Assembly: GCA_964408795.1 (NCBI GenBank)
Contig: CAYPAW010000058.1
Coordinates: 1 to 64,000 of the forward strand
Reading direction: 5' to 3'
DNA: 64,000 nucleotides
Source of the DNA: JABMQB01 sp964408795
GTDB taxonomy: Bacteria > Bacteroidota > Bacteroidia > Bacteroidales > Prolixibacteraceae
A program made the translations under genes and the position numbers. The notes under the pieces were generated by a model. It was given only the letters and a program-made list of their open reading frames with translations, did no database searches and was not told the DNA's origin. Within the stretch, counting starts at the first letter, position 1, and each line of letters opens with the position of its first letter. This document shows, one piece after another, positions 32,622 to 41,005 of this stretch.

Positions 32622-34151
32622 CTACTCCTTCCAGGGCACCAACGGTGATTTGTAGTAGTTTATATCCAGGGCATCAAACCGTTCTCCATGGGCAGCCAGT
32701 CTGATTTTGTATTCCTCCCAGGAGCGTTTTTCCGGAGCGGTCCAGCCTATTTCAGCATATCCCGGAAGCCTGGGAAAAATCATAAATTCCACCTCTTCCA
32801 AATTGGTTACGGTCTCAGACCAGAGGGGTGTTTCCACACCCAGAATGTTCTCCCGTTTAATGGCCGGGGAATAATTCTCAGGATCCCAGGTATATCCGTC
32901 GTCAACCTCAATATAGGCGGCCCAGGCCAGGCCAAGGACGGTGGTAGAATCGTATTTCATATCTATGTATGCCCGTTTGGCCGGTGACATGATCACCTTC
33001 GCCCCTTTTTCGATGCCCATGGCGGTGTTCTGCTCATTGGCCCAGAATTGGACAACTGCTCCTTCAACAAGCTTGGCGTTAGCAATCTCATCCCATCCAA
33101 TTAGTTGCTTCCCATGCGATTTTACAATTTCCTGAACGCGTTCAACAAAAGGAATGTAATCTTCCAAAGGAGTGGAATGCGATTCGTCACCGCCCATATG
33201 GAACCAGGGACCGGGAGTCATTTCTGAAATTTCACCCACCACATCATCAATGAATTGGTAGGTTATTTCCTTGTCGATGCAGAGGGTGCTGAATCCCACG
33301 CGGGTGCCTGTATACAATTCGGTTGCCTGGCCATCGCAATTGAGTTCGGCATAGGACGAAAGGGCTGCATTGGTATGACCGGGCATGTCAATCTCGGGAA
33401 CAAGAGTGATCTGTCTGTCGGCTGCATACTGCACAATTTCCCTATACTGCTCCTGAGTATAAAAGCCTCCCGGACCACCTCCCACCTCAAGGCTTCCACC
33501 ATGTTCGGTCAGGTTGGGCCACGATTTTATTTCAATCCGCCATCCCTGGTCGTCTGAAAGATGCAAATGCAAAACATTCATTTTGTACATAGCCAGGAAA
33601 TCAATGAACTGTTTAACCTCTTCCACATTAAAAAAGTGCCGGGCCACATCAAGCATGGCTCCCCGGTATTCGTAATATGGCGCGTCTTTTATCATACCGG
33701 TGGGTAGAAAGATCTCCTTTCGATCCCCATCAGACACTCCTATTGCCTGAAGCAGGGTCTGCACACCAAAAAAACACCCTGCAGGCGAGCCGGTAAGAGA
33801 AACCCGTTTTTTTCCGATTTGCAATTCATAACTTTCATCATCCGTTCCCGGACCGGAAAGATAAATCCCCCGCCGCGGAGGATCAGCCGATAGCTTCACT
33901 TCCGGTTCGCTACCCATGATTTTCCCAAGAGCAGAAGCCAAAAAACGGGCAGATGGTTCGCATCCTTCCTGAGCATAAATTTTCACTTTTGAGGTGATCG
34001 TAAAAACATCGCCGGTGGCTTCCACCATCACCGGTAACGGAATAAACGCAGTCTTCGTGAGATCCGTGGGCTCATGATGCGTACAGGAAACCTGCACCAT
34101 AAAGCTTAGCAGGATTGCCCCTGCAAACATCGTATTCAACATCCTTTTCAT
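32622..34151 (-). CDS. Beta-N-acetylhexosaminidase (GH20), lipoprotein
   Basis: From ATG 34151 this is a 509-residue lipoprotein (lipobox VQVSC). It has an N-terminal GH20b-like domain (about residues 30-150) and a TIM-barrel GH20 domain. The catalytic Asp-Glu pair is in FHMGGDESHSTPLE; MLDVARHFFNVEEVKQFIDF, HLHLSDDQGWRIEI and LVPEIDMPGHTNAAL are classic blocks. It should release terminal GlcNAc or GalNAc from glycans at the cell surface or in the periplasm. An upstream ATG at 34214 would put 21 residues before the signal and is unlikely. Confidence 0.93.
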   Translation of the reverse strand: MKRMLNTMFAGAILLSFMVQVSCTHHEPTDLTKTAFIPLPVMVEATGDVFTITSKVKIYAQEGCEPSARFLASALGKIMGSEPEVKLSADPPRRGIYLSGPGTDDESYELQIGKKRVSLTGSPAGCFFGVQTLLQAIGVSDGDRKEIFLPTGMIKDAPYYEYRGAMLDVARHFFNVEEVKQFIDFLAMYKMNVLHLHLSDDQGWRIEIKSWPNLTEHGGSLEVGGGPGGFYTQEQYREIVQYAADRQITLVPEIDMPGHTNAALSSYAELNCDGQATELYTGTRVGFSTLCIDKEITYQFIDDVVGEISEMTPGPWFHMGGDESHSTPLEDYIPFVERVQEIVKSHGKQLIGWDEIANAKLVEGAVVQFWANEQNTAMGIEKGAKVIMSPAKRAYIDMKYDSTTVLGLAWAAYIEVDDGYTWDPENYSPAIKRENILGVETPLWSETVTNLEEVEFMIFPRLPGYAEIGWTAPEKRSWEEYKIRLAAHGERFDALDINYYKSPLVPWKE

Positions 34152-34414
34152 GATTGAGTTTGTTAGATTATGTATCGATAAAAATATGCAAATGGAAGAC
34201 AAAAAACAAAACATTCAGAAAAACCGTATGATTTGACCTGAATTTACCCATTCCGGGGTTCAGGAGAAACCTGCCTTCAGGAGGTATTTTTACTTTTTAT
34301 CCGAAAAAATCCCAGAACATCCCGTTATAATTGAAACTCTGAATCGTCAATAACCCGGAGAATCGCTTTTGTATTCTTTAAAAAATTTTAACCTTTTTTT
34401 ATAAAAAGACAAAT

Positions 34415-34422
34415 TATTTTTG
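34415..34422 (+). promoter_or_regulatory. -7 element before the His/Phe-rich protein gene
   Basis: TATTTTTG lies 28 bases before ATG 34450, with a T-run at the expected -33 position (34394-34400). The rest of the divergent spacer 34152-34414 shows nothing clear. Confidence 0.45.
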
Positions 34423-34449
34423 AATGAACAATGTATAAATCAGGAAACT

Positions 34450-35088
34450 ATGAAAACATTATTTTTCATTTTTATACTTCTCGCAGGGCCTCTGTTACTG
34501 CAGGCACAGACCCAGCAGGATACTTTACCGGAACAACCGGACGAACAGATCATCGTCCATCGCGAATACGATGAAAACGGAAACCTGATCCGGTATGATT
34601 CAACGTATACATTCGAATGGCACGGCGATACCATGATGGTTTTCCCCCATTCCCGGGATCCCTTCCTGCCTTACGGCTTATTTTCAGATCCTGACGACCT
34701 GATTCATCATTTTTTTTCCGACTCGGCACACCGTTTCTCCCCGTTCAATGATCTGTGGGAACAGGAATTCTTTCAGGAACATCTGAAGTTTTTTGAATCT
34801 TTCAAAGATCCTTTGTTTGAAGAGCGATTTTTCAATCCTTTTACCCATCATCCTGATTCGCTGTATCGTTTTTATTGGAACGACAGCACCTTTTGGCAAC
34901 CCCGTATGCATTCTGGATCTCCCTTCAACAAATTCAGGAATTTTATTGAGGAATTTCACCGCAGCTTTCCGAACAGGGAGTTGCAATTCTTCGAGAATGA
35001 GCAACAGCAGCAAGAATGGGAAGAGATAAGAAAAAAATACCAACAAGAGATGGAGGAGTTTCATAGAAAATGGAACTCGGAGAAATGA
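34450..35088 (+). CDS. Hypothetical exported protein rich in Phe, His and Glu
   Basis: A 212-residue protein with a clear signal peptide (MKTLFFIFILLAGPLLLQAQ) starting at ATG 34450; an upstream start at 34420 would overlap the promoter. The mature protein is unusual in composition: many Phe, His, Asp and Pro residues in the middle (SDPDDLIHHFFSDSAHRF, FNPFTHHPDSLYRFYW) and a charged Gln/Glu helix at the end (NEQQQQEWEEIRKKYQQ). No family recognised. Histidine- and acid-rich character would allow metal binding, but this is a guess. Convergent with the dnaX tail. Confidence 0.65.
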   Translation: MKTLFFIFILLAGPLLLQAQTQQDTLPEQPDEQIIVHREYDENGNLIRYDSTYTFEWHGDTMMVFPHSRDPFLPYGLFSDPDDLIHHFFSDSAHRFSPFNDLWEQEFFQEHLKFFESFKDPLFEERFFNPFTHHPDSLYRFYWNDSTFWQPRMHSGSPFNKFRNFIEEFHRSFPNRELQFFENEQQQQEWEEIRKKYQQEMEEFHRKWNSEK

Positions 35089-35116
35089 AGAATCAAGAAT
35101 CTTTTAATCGTTAACT

Positions 35117-35716
35117 TCAATCCCCGAAATCGAGGTTGAATTTTTTCCGGAGTATTTGCAGATCCGGGTTTTGATCTGCCATAGCCTGGTACTTCTCGTT
35201 GTCGGAATAGACAATTGGTTCTCCTTTTTTTTCTTCAATGCGGGTTGTAATTTGTATGGATGAATTCTTTAATTCCCTCCGCAGGAAAGAAACCAGTCCG
35301 GGTTTAATATTTTTGATGCTCTCTTCCTGAATCGTATTTTCCAGTTTAATGACAAACCGATTGTCCGGAGTAAATTCCGGAACAGAGACCAAGGCAGCTT
35401 TCAGGTTTGGGTTATCCATATCTGCCAGAAAAAGATTCCATTTTTCGTTGAACTGTTCTTTCGTGAAAGATTGATTCTGCTCCTGATTTTCGTTTTCTGT
35501 CTGGTTGCGGCTATCTTGCTGGTCTGTTGATTCTTTTTGTCCGGTAAGGGCATCTTTTATGGAGGGGGTTTTCATTTTCGATGAATACTTTCTCGTGGGT
35601 TGGGTTTTCTCAGTTCCCGCAATGGAGGAAACAGGCTCTTTCTTCTTTTCCTGTTTTTGGGTGGTTTTTCTCTTTTCTGAAAAGATGGGTTCCAGGGAAT
35701 CCGGTTCAACGGCTAT
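35117..35716 (-). CDS. dnaX: dnaX 3' part: tau-specific C-terminal region, in the -1 frame
   Basis: This frame is open from the ten-A run at 35716 to the stop at 35117 and continues the DnaX protein after a -1 shift (IAVEPDSLEPIFSEKRKTTQ onward). It has a charged linker, then about 110 residues (FNEKWNLFLADMDNPNLKAAL, FVIKLENTIQEESIKNIKPG) like the C-terminal region of Bacteroidota DnaX. An internal ATG at 35575 exists, but no separate gene is likely. With the upstream part, the full tau would have about 566 residues, a normal size for the phylum. Confidence 0.8.
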   Translation of the reverse strand: MAVEPDSLEPIFSEKRKTTQKQEKKKEPVSSIAGTEKTQPTRKYSSKMKTPSIKDALTGQKESTDQQDSRNQTENENQEQNQSFTKEQFNEKWNLFLADMDNPNLKAALVSVPEFTPDNRFVIKLENTIQEESIKNIKPGLVSFLRRELKNSSIQITTRIEEKKGEPIVYSDNEKYQAMADQNPDLQILRKKFNLDFGD

Positions 35717-36816
35717 TTTTTTTTTACGGTCAGCTGGGCGATCCGGATGAGAGCAAGTTCAATCAGCAACCGTTTATTCTGACTGGTTTTGTATTTCAGA
35801 TCGCAGTCGTTGGCTATCTGAAGGGCATTCAGGAGAAAATCGCCGTCACAGGAAGCAGCCTGTTGTTTGTATTTTTCTTTAATTTCACCTCCGACTTCCA
35901 GCAGCTGAATCGTCACCGGATCCTTGCACACCAGAAGATCCCGTAAATGAGCAGACAGCCCGGTAATAAAATGGTGTCCTTCGAAGCCCCGGTTGAGGAT
36001 TTCATTCAATGTGAGCAAAACCTCCGCAATATTCTGATCCAGGAAATGTCCTACAAGGGAAAAGTAATAGTCATAATCCAGAACATTCAGATTGGTGATT
36101 ACATCCTTGTAGGTTACTTTTCTTCCCGAGAAACTGACGATTTGATCAAAAATGGAAAGAGCATCCCGCATGGCCCCGTCCGCTTTGCGGGCAATCACAT
36201 TCAATCCCTCCGGTTCAATGGATACATTTTCCTTTTCCGCAACATATGCAAGGTGTTGCATGATATCATCCACCCGGATGCGGTTGAAATCAAAAATCTG
36301 GCACCGTGATAAGATGGTTGGGATAATTTTGTGTTTTTCGGTGGTTGCCAGGATAAAAATCGCATGCTTCGGGGGTTCTTCCAGCGTTTTCAGGAAAGCA
36401 TTAAAAGCAGCCTGCGAAAGCATATGAACCTCATCAATAATATAGATACTATAGCGTCCGATCTGAGGCGGTATACGCACCTGGTCGTTCAGATTCCGGA
36501 TGCCGTCTACCGAATTATTGGACGCCGCATCCAGCTCATGGATGTTAAAAGAACGGTTGGTATTGAAGGCCCGGCACGATTCGCATTCGTTGCAGGCTTC
36601 CCCGTCAGCCGTCAGATGGGTACAGTTGATGGTTTTTGCAAAAATACGGGCACATGTGGTTTTGCCAATTCCCCGGGGACCACAAAAAAGATACGCATGG
36701 GCCAACTGGTTGGTCCGGATGGCATTCTTCAACGTCGAGGTGATCGACTCCTGAGCAACGACCGTTTTGAATGAATCCGGCCGGTACTTCCGTGCAGATA
36801 CAATAAAATTCTCCAT
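35713..36816 (-). CDS. dnaX: DNA polymerase III subunit gamma (and N-terminal part of tau)
   Basis: From ATG 36816 this 367-residue AAA+ clamp-loader ATPase has Walker A GPRGIGKTTCAR (about residue 45), a zinc site (CTHLTADGEACNECESC), Walker B YIIDEVHML, sensor 1 LATTEKHKIIPTILSRCQ, and the oligomerisation domain. It ends in VKKK followed at once by TAG, directly after a run of ten A on the coding strand. The rest of the protein continues in the -1 frame. This is the layout of dnaX genes that make short gamma and long tau by programmed slippage; a one-base homopolymer error is the alternative. An upstream start at 36840 adds eight residues without family support. Confidence 0.92.
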   Translation of the reverse strand: MENFIVSARKYRPDSFKTVVAQESITSTLKNAIRTNQLAHAYLFCGPRGIGKTTCARIFAKTINCTHLTADGEACNECESCRAFNTNRSFNIHELDAASNNSVDGIRNLNDQVRIPPQIGRYSIYIIDEVHMLSQAAFNAFLKTLEEPPKHAIFILATTEKHKIIPTILSRCQIFDFNRIRVDDIMQHLAYVAEKENVSIEPEGLNVIARKADGAMRDALSIFDQIVSFSGRKVTYKDVITNLNVLDYDYYFSLVGHFLDQNIAEVLLTLNEILNRGFEGHHFITGLSAHLRDLLVCKDPVTIQLLEVGGEIKEKYKQQAASCDGDFLLNALQIANDCDLKYKTSQNKRLLIELALIRIAQLTVKKK

Positions 36817-36854
36817 GCACAAACAAATTTGACACCCCATGCCGGCAGACTGGT

Positions 36855-36991
36855 AAAAAAAAAAACCGGATTACCGGATCTTTCCTGTTGTTTTTTTCTA
36901 TTCCTAAGGTCTTGCTGACCGCTACCGGAGCGACTCGCACGACTCCTGAACAAACAGGAACGGGCGTCGTTATTCACGAAAATCAAAGATA
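36855..36991 (-). ncRNA. Candidate structured RNA or long 3' UTR with terminator, upstream of dnaX
   Basis: On the minus strand a TATCTTTG box (36991-36984) is followed by ACGAC...TCCTG-TTTGTT-CAGGA-GTCGT, then GGTC-AGCAA-GACC. CCGG-TAAT-CCGG and eleven T (36877-36855) end the segment. This could be a ~120-base RNA with its own terminator, or the 3' end of the operon that begins with the oxidoreductase gene. No SRP or other known RNA signature was found, and the -33 box is missing. Confidence 0.3.
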
Positions 36992-37055
36992 CATATTTAT
37001 GCTGTTCCGGTCCAGAAAACTTATTAACAAAATCCGAACCAGCCATGGATCTCTC

Positions 37056-37370
37056 TTACTTCCCTTTTTTCATGAATTTTTTCCTTTCGGGATGAGTCGG
37101 CAGCTTGCCATGAATGTTGCCCCCCTCCCATTCGGTACGGCGGTATTTTTCAGAAAATTGCATCGTTCGGTCCCTCTCCCGGGATCGACGATCCGTTTGC
37201 CGGAATTTTTCCATCGCATACAGCGGAATGAAAACAACAAAAAGGACAATAAAAGCAGGAATCATCCATACAATCATGTCTTTTCCAATAAAAAGATGGA
37301 TAAAAAGGATGATCCCCAGATAGAGGATTACACCGGGGCCTGAGAGGTACAAAAGAATTTTCTTTATCAT
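37056..37370 (-). CDS. Small two-helix membrane protein
   Basis: A 104-residue protein from ATG 37370 with two transmembrane helices (LSGPGVILYLGIILFIHLFI and MIVWMIPAFIVLFVVFIPLY) and a basic, charged cytoplasmic tail (RRSRERDRTMQF, HPERKKFMKKGK). No family recognised. It lies 33 bases after the GPP34-oxidoreductase gene on the same strand and is probably co-transcribed; it might anchor or assist that enzyme, which is inference from position. Confidence 0.6.
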   Translation of the reverse strand: MIKKILLYLSGPGVILYLGIILFIHLFIGKDMIVWMIPAFIVLFVVFIPLYAMEKFRQTDRRSRERDRTMQFSEKYRRTEWEGGNIHGKLPTHPERKKFMKKGK

Positions 37371-37403
37371 AAGCGTTCCAAACACAAACAATTAATTCCG
37401 ATA

Positions 37404-40301
37404 CTAACCACCGGGATCCACACATACGCGGATTGATTTAAATGCCGGCGTATAGCTTGCAACGCACATATCATTAATGGAAGTCAGCCAATTGGTCTCC
37501 GGGAAATAGGCTGCCACACATCCGTTCCTAATGGGATAAGGAATGGCATAATAGCCCTCCAGTTTCCTCACTTTCCGGTCGTAATTGCTTGTGATGGTAA
37601 CCATCTGTTCAGGGGCAATATTCCGGACATCCATATCTTTCCGGTTCATAAACAGGACCCGCCTTTCCGATTGAATGCCCCGGTACCGGTCATTTAATCC
37701 GAATACCGATGTATTAAACTGATCATGGCTTCGGATAGTCATTAACAGCAATTCATTCGGTTCAGGATCCACTCTTTCCAGGGGAGCATCGCTGAAGTGC
37801 GCTTTCGCATCATGTGTGTTAAAAATTCTTTTTCGCAAGGGATTCCATAGATAATATCCCTGGGTTGTTGGCTTTTGTTTATCGAGTCCCTTGAATGCAG
37901 GGATGGTTTGAGACATTGCCTGCCGTATATGGTTGTTGTCTTTCCCAAGCCATTGCCAATCGATGCCTTCATGGTTATTGAAGGTAGCTTCAGCCATAGC
38001 GGCGATGATCGATACTTCACTTTTCATAGAGAGAGAGCCCGGTGGAAAGCATCCCTGTGTGAAACCTATTTTTGCCATGGCATCTTCGACTGTACCATAC
38101 TGTCTGACTCCTTCCCGGATATCCTCATCCGACCGTGACAGGCATGGCAGGATGAGGGCTCTTTTTCCTGTTACCAGGTGACTTCTGTTCAGTTTAGTAG
38201 ATATCATTACCGTCAGACAGCATTTTTGCAGGGCTTTCTCTACATAGGCAGTGTCCGGCACTGCTGAAGCGAGGTTCCCTCCCAGTGAGATCAACACCCT
38301 GATTTTTCCTTCTGCCATTGATTGAATAGCGGGAATAACGCTCATTCCTGGCTTTCGTGGTGCTTTCATGGGAAATATTTTTTCAAGCGAATCCAAAAAG
38401 GTAGCCGGCATATTTTCTCCGACACCGGCTGTTCGTATTCCCTGGATATTGCTATGCCCTCTCACGGGTAATACGCCGGCTCCCGGACGTCCGAGATTCC
38501 CTTTTAACAGCATCAGATTGACAATCTCCCGGATGGTAACCATGGAGTTCCGATGGTGGGTTATGCCCAGGCACCAACACGAAATGGTTTTGTCTGCCTC
38601 CATATAGAGATCCGCTGTTTCCAGAATCTGGCTTTTCTTAATGCCGCTGGCTTGAACGATCCGTTCCCAGGAAGTGGCCATCACACAATCCCGGTAAGCC
38701 TTAAAACCAACGGTATATTTTTCAATGAATGCCCCATCAAGAACTCCTCCTTCTTCCTCTTCTTTCTCCAACATGGCTTTCACCATACCTCGGATAAGTG
38801 CCATATCACCATTAATCCTGGGTTGCAAACAGAGATGGGCCAGTTTGTTTTGTTTTCCAAGGTAGGAAACTGCTTCCTGGGGGTCGGCAAATCCCAACAA
38901 ACTTGCTTCAGGCATCGGATTCACAGCCACTATTTTGCATCCCCTGCGGACAGCCGGCAGCAAAGTGCTCAGCATACGGGGGTGGTTCGATCCCGGATTG
39001 TGACCCAAAAGGAATATAAGATCCGTTTTGGAGAAATCCTCCAGAGACACACTGCTTTTACCAAAACCCAGACCTTCTGTGAGTGCTTTCCCGGAAGGTT
39101 CATGACATATATTGGCGCTGTTGGGAAGATTATTGGTGCCCAGGGTACGGGCAAACAATTGATAAAGAAAACCTGCTTCGTTGGAGGTTCTTCCGGAAGC
39201 ATAAAAAACCGCTTCATCGGGATGGTTAAGTGACGTTAGTTCATCCGCAATCATACGATAGGCCTCATTCCATTCAATGGGCTTGTAGTGAGATGCATCT
39301 TCCTCCAGCAGCATGGGTTCAGTCAAACGTCCCTGCTGCTCAAGCCAATAACCGGAGGTAAGCAGAAGCTCCGGTACAGACCATTTCGTAAAAAAATCAG
39401 ACGATATCATTCGTGTGGTTGCCTCGGCACTGACATTCTTGGCACCATTTTCACAAAACTCAAAACGGGAACGATGCTTATCCGGATTGGGCCAGGCACA
39501 CCCCGGACATTCAAATCCTTTCAACTGATTGAGGTGGCCGATAATTTTCCGGCTCTTTTTCATCCCTGTCTCTTTATAAAGAAAGTTTAAGGAGGTTAAT
39601 ACAGCATCTATACCACCGGCAAACGTTTTGGGCTGATCATGACTTAATCCGATCAGTGACGTTACATCCTTTTCCAGATCAGCTGTTTCCAGCAAATGCA
39701 CCGAACGGATGATCTCCCTGCCCAACGACTCCATCCCTGCCAGCCAGGCAATCTTCTCTTTAAAAGAGTCTATTTCGTCGGGGTTTAAAATATATTTTGT
39801 CAAACCACTTGCTTCAATCAGACTGATCAAAGGCGGGATCTGATACTCGGGAATTTCATCCTGGAGAATGGTATCCCTGATTTGTTTATGTATCGCAACA
39901 ACATGAGATACATCGGGTAGAATAAACTCTTGTTTCCGGGTGTTAGCAATGATGCTTTGCTTTTTCCGGGTTAAGAATCCCTTTTTCATCAACGAATCAA
40001 AAACCATCCGGGAGAGTGTTTCTCCGTGAGCTGCTACCAACTCAACAGCTCTTGTTAAAGGAATCGGCCTTTCGATAATACCCAAACACCCTATGGTTTC
40101 ATCCAGGGCAGGAAGTCCTGTTTCATCCATTTTTAAGACGGTCAGATTTTCCCAGTCATCATTGATCAGCCCCCTGAAAGAAGCATCAAAAAGCAGTGCA
40201 CCGGCCAATGTGAGATTCAATATCTTCTCCGGTACCGGAAAATAACGGCCGGTTACCGGGTCAATCAGCAAAAGAAATAACTGTTCCGAATAGGTTCTCA
40301 T
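37404..40301 (-). CDS. GPP34 domain fused to YdeP/FdhF-type molybdopterin oxidoreductase
   Basis: This 965-residue protein joins two families. Residues 1-205 match GPP34 (Golgi phosphoprotein 3/Vps74) domains: YSEQLFLLLIDPVTGRYF, LTLAGALLFDASFRGLI, LDETI, then VFDSLMKKGFLTRKK. From about residue 228 the chain follows the YdeP-like alpha-subunit family of bis-MGD oxidoreductases: AVLTSLNFLYKETG, the cysteine block CPGCAWP at 265 with FCENGAK, YASGRTSNEAGFLYQLFAR, and NICHEPSG with the likely molybdenum ligand cysteine. Eukaryotic GPP34 proteins bind phosphoinositides, so the extra domain may hold the enzyme at a membrane. No signal peptide. Substrate unknown. mobA is divergent 116 bases away, which fits the cofactor need. 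Confidence 0.88.
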   Translation of the reverse strand: MRTYSEQLFLLLIDPVTGRYFPVPEKILNLTLAGALLFDASFRGLINDDWENLTVLKMDETGLPALDETIGCLGIIERPIPLTRAVELVAAHGETLSRMVFDSLMKKGFLTRKKQSIIANTRKQEFILPDVSHVVAIHKQIRDTILQDEIPEYQIPPLISLIEASGLTKYILNPDEIDSFKEKIAWLAGMESLGREIIRSVHLLETADLEKDVTSLIGLSHDQPKTFAGGIDAVLTSLNFLYKETGMKKSRKIIGHLNQLKGFECPGCAWPNPDKHRSRFEFCENGAKNVSAEATTRMISSDFFTKWSVPELLLTSGYWLEQQGRLTEPMLLEEDASHYKPIEWNEAYRMIADELTSLNHPDEAVFYASGRTSNEAGFLYQLFARTLGTNNLPNSANICHEPSGKALTEGLGFGKSSVSLEDFSKTDLIFLLGHNPGSNHPRMLSTLLPAVRRGCKIVAVNPMPEASLLGFADPQEAVSYLGKQNKLAHLCLQPRINGDMALIRGMVKAMLEKEEEEGGVLDGAFIEKYTVGFKAYRDCVMATSWERIVQASGIKKSQILETADLYMEADKTISCWCLGITHHRNSMVTIREIVNLMLLKGNLGRPGAGVLPVRGHSNIQGIRTAGVGENMPATFLDSLEKIFPMKAPRKPGMSVIPAIQSMAEGKIRVLISLGGNLASAVPDTAYVEKALQKCCLTVMISTKLNRSHLVTGKRALILPCLSRSDEDIREGVRQYGTVEDAMAKIGFTQGCFPPGSLSMKSEVSIIAAMAEATFNNHEGIDWQWLGKDNNHIRQAMSQTIPAFKGLDKQKPTTQGYYLWNPLRKRIFNTHDAKAHFSDAPLERVDPEPNELLLMTIRSHDQFNTSVFGLNDRYRGIQSERRVLFMNRKDMDVRNIAPEQMVTITSNYDRKVRKLEGYYAIPYPIRNGCVAAYFPETNWLTSINDMCVASYTPAFKSIRVCVDPGG

Positions 40302-40379
40302 GCATTGATCGTTTATGTAAATATACAAGAAAAGAAACGAACATTAACAACTTTTTCATCGGGCTGCTTCTTTTTTCTA

Positions 40380-40404
40380 TATATTCGGATTGCCTTAAAA
40401 GGCA
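40380..40404 (+). promoter_or_regulatory. Promoter-like box and inverted repeat before mobA
   Basis: TATATTCG (40380-40387) approximates the -7 box. TGCCTT-AA-AAGGCA (40391-40404) is a perfect inverted repeat between it and ATG 40418 and could be an operator or leader hairpin. Confidence 0.35.
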
Positions 40405-40417
40405 GAATTTAAAAAGC

Positions 40418-41005
40418 ATGTACTCAGAACCTGTTACCGGAATAATCTTAAGCGGAGGGAAAAGCAGCCGTTTCGGAGTCGACAAGGCATTGTACCTATA
40501 TCATGAAAAACGAATGGTCGATTATGCCCTTGAGGTAGTGCAACCTTTCTGTGATGAATTGATTGTAAGTACGAACAAAAGGGGGCATAGCCTCTTTGCA
40601 GGAATCCGTAATGTACCGGATATTTATTCCGATTGTGGCCCCCTGGGAGGGATTCATGCCGGGTTACTGCAATCAGAAAATGAGCACAATCTGATTGTAG
40701 GCTGTGATTTACCCTGTCTGCACCCTGATTTGTTCAGGGCTTTGATAAATCATAAACAGGGCTATCAGGTTGTGATTCCCATGCACCAGGAATTCAAAGA
40801 ACCCATGGCCAGTTATTTTCATAAAAGTACCCTCCCGGTCATCGAAGATGCCCTGAAACAAAAAAACGTAAGAATCCTGGATGTGATCCCGCTGCTACAT
40901 ACCCGTTTTCTGAATGTTGAAAAAATGCCCTTTTATTCATCGAAATTATTTACCAACATCAATTCCCTCAGGGATATTGATGAACCAAAACTGCCAGGAA
41001 AATGA
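40418..41005 (+). CDS. mobA: Molybdenum cofactor guanylyltransferase MobA
   Basis: A 195-residue nucleotidyltransferase that links GMP to molybdopterin to make the MGD cofactor used by DMSO-reductase-type enzymes. The nucleotide-binding start is ILSGGKSSRFGVDKALY. DIYSDCGPLGGIHAGLL and VGCDLPCLHPDLF are the other standard blocks, including the metal-binding Asp. Length is typical. Its TGA stop overlaps the next ATG by 4 bases (ATGA), coupling it to the membrane-NTPase fusion. Divergent from the oxidoreductase that should use its product. Confidence 0.94.
   Translation: MYSEPVTGIILSGGKSSRFGVDKALYLYHEKRMVDYALEVVQPFCDELIVSTNKRGHSLFAGIRNVPDIYSDCGPLGGIHAGLLQSENEHNLIVGCDLPCLHPDLFRALINHKQGYQVVIPMHQEFKEPMASYFHKSTLPVIEDALKQKNVRILDVIPLLHTRFLNVEKMPFYSSKLFTNINSLRDIDEPKLPGK

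Noticed and set aside
36855..36991. SRP (4.5S-type) RNA gene upstream of dnaX
   Set aside because: The conserved CAGG...GGAAGG...AGCAG apical region is absent; kept only as an unnamed structured segment.
36888..37343. 151-codon plus-strand open frame opposite the small membrane protein
   Set aside because: The minus-strand frame has clear transmembrane helices and operon context; the plus-strand frame is its shadow.
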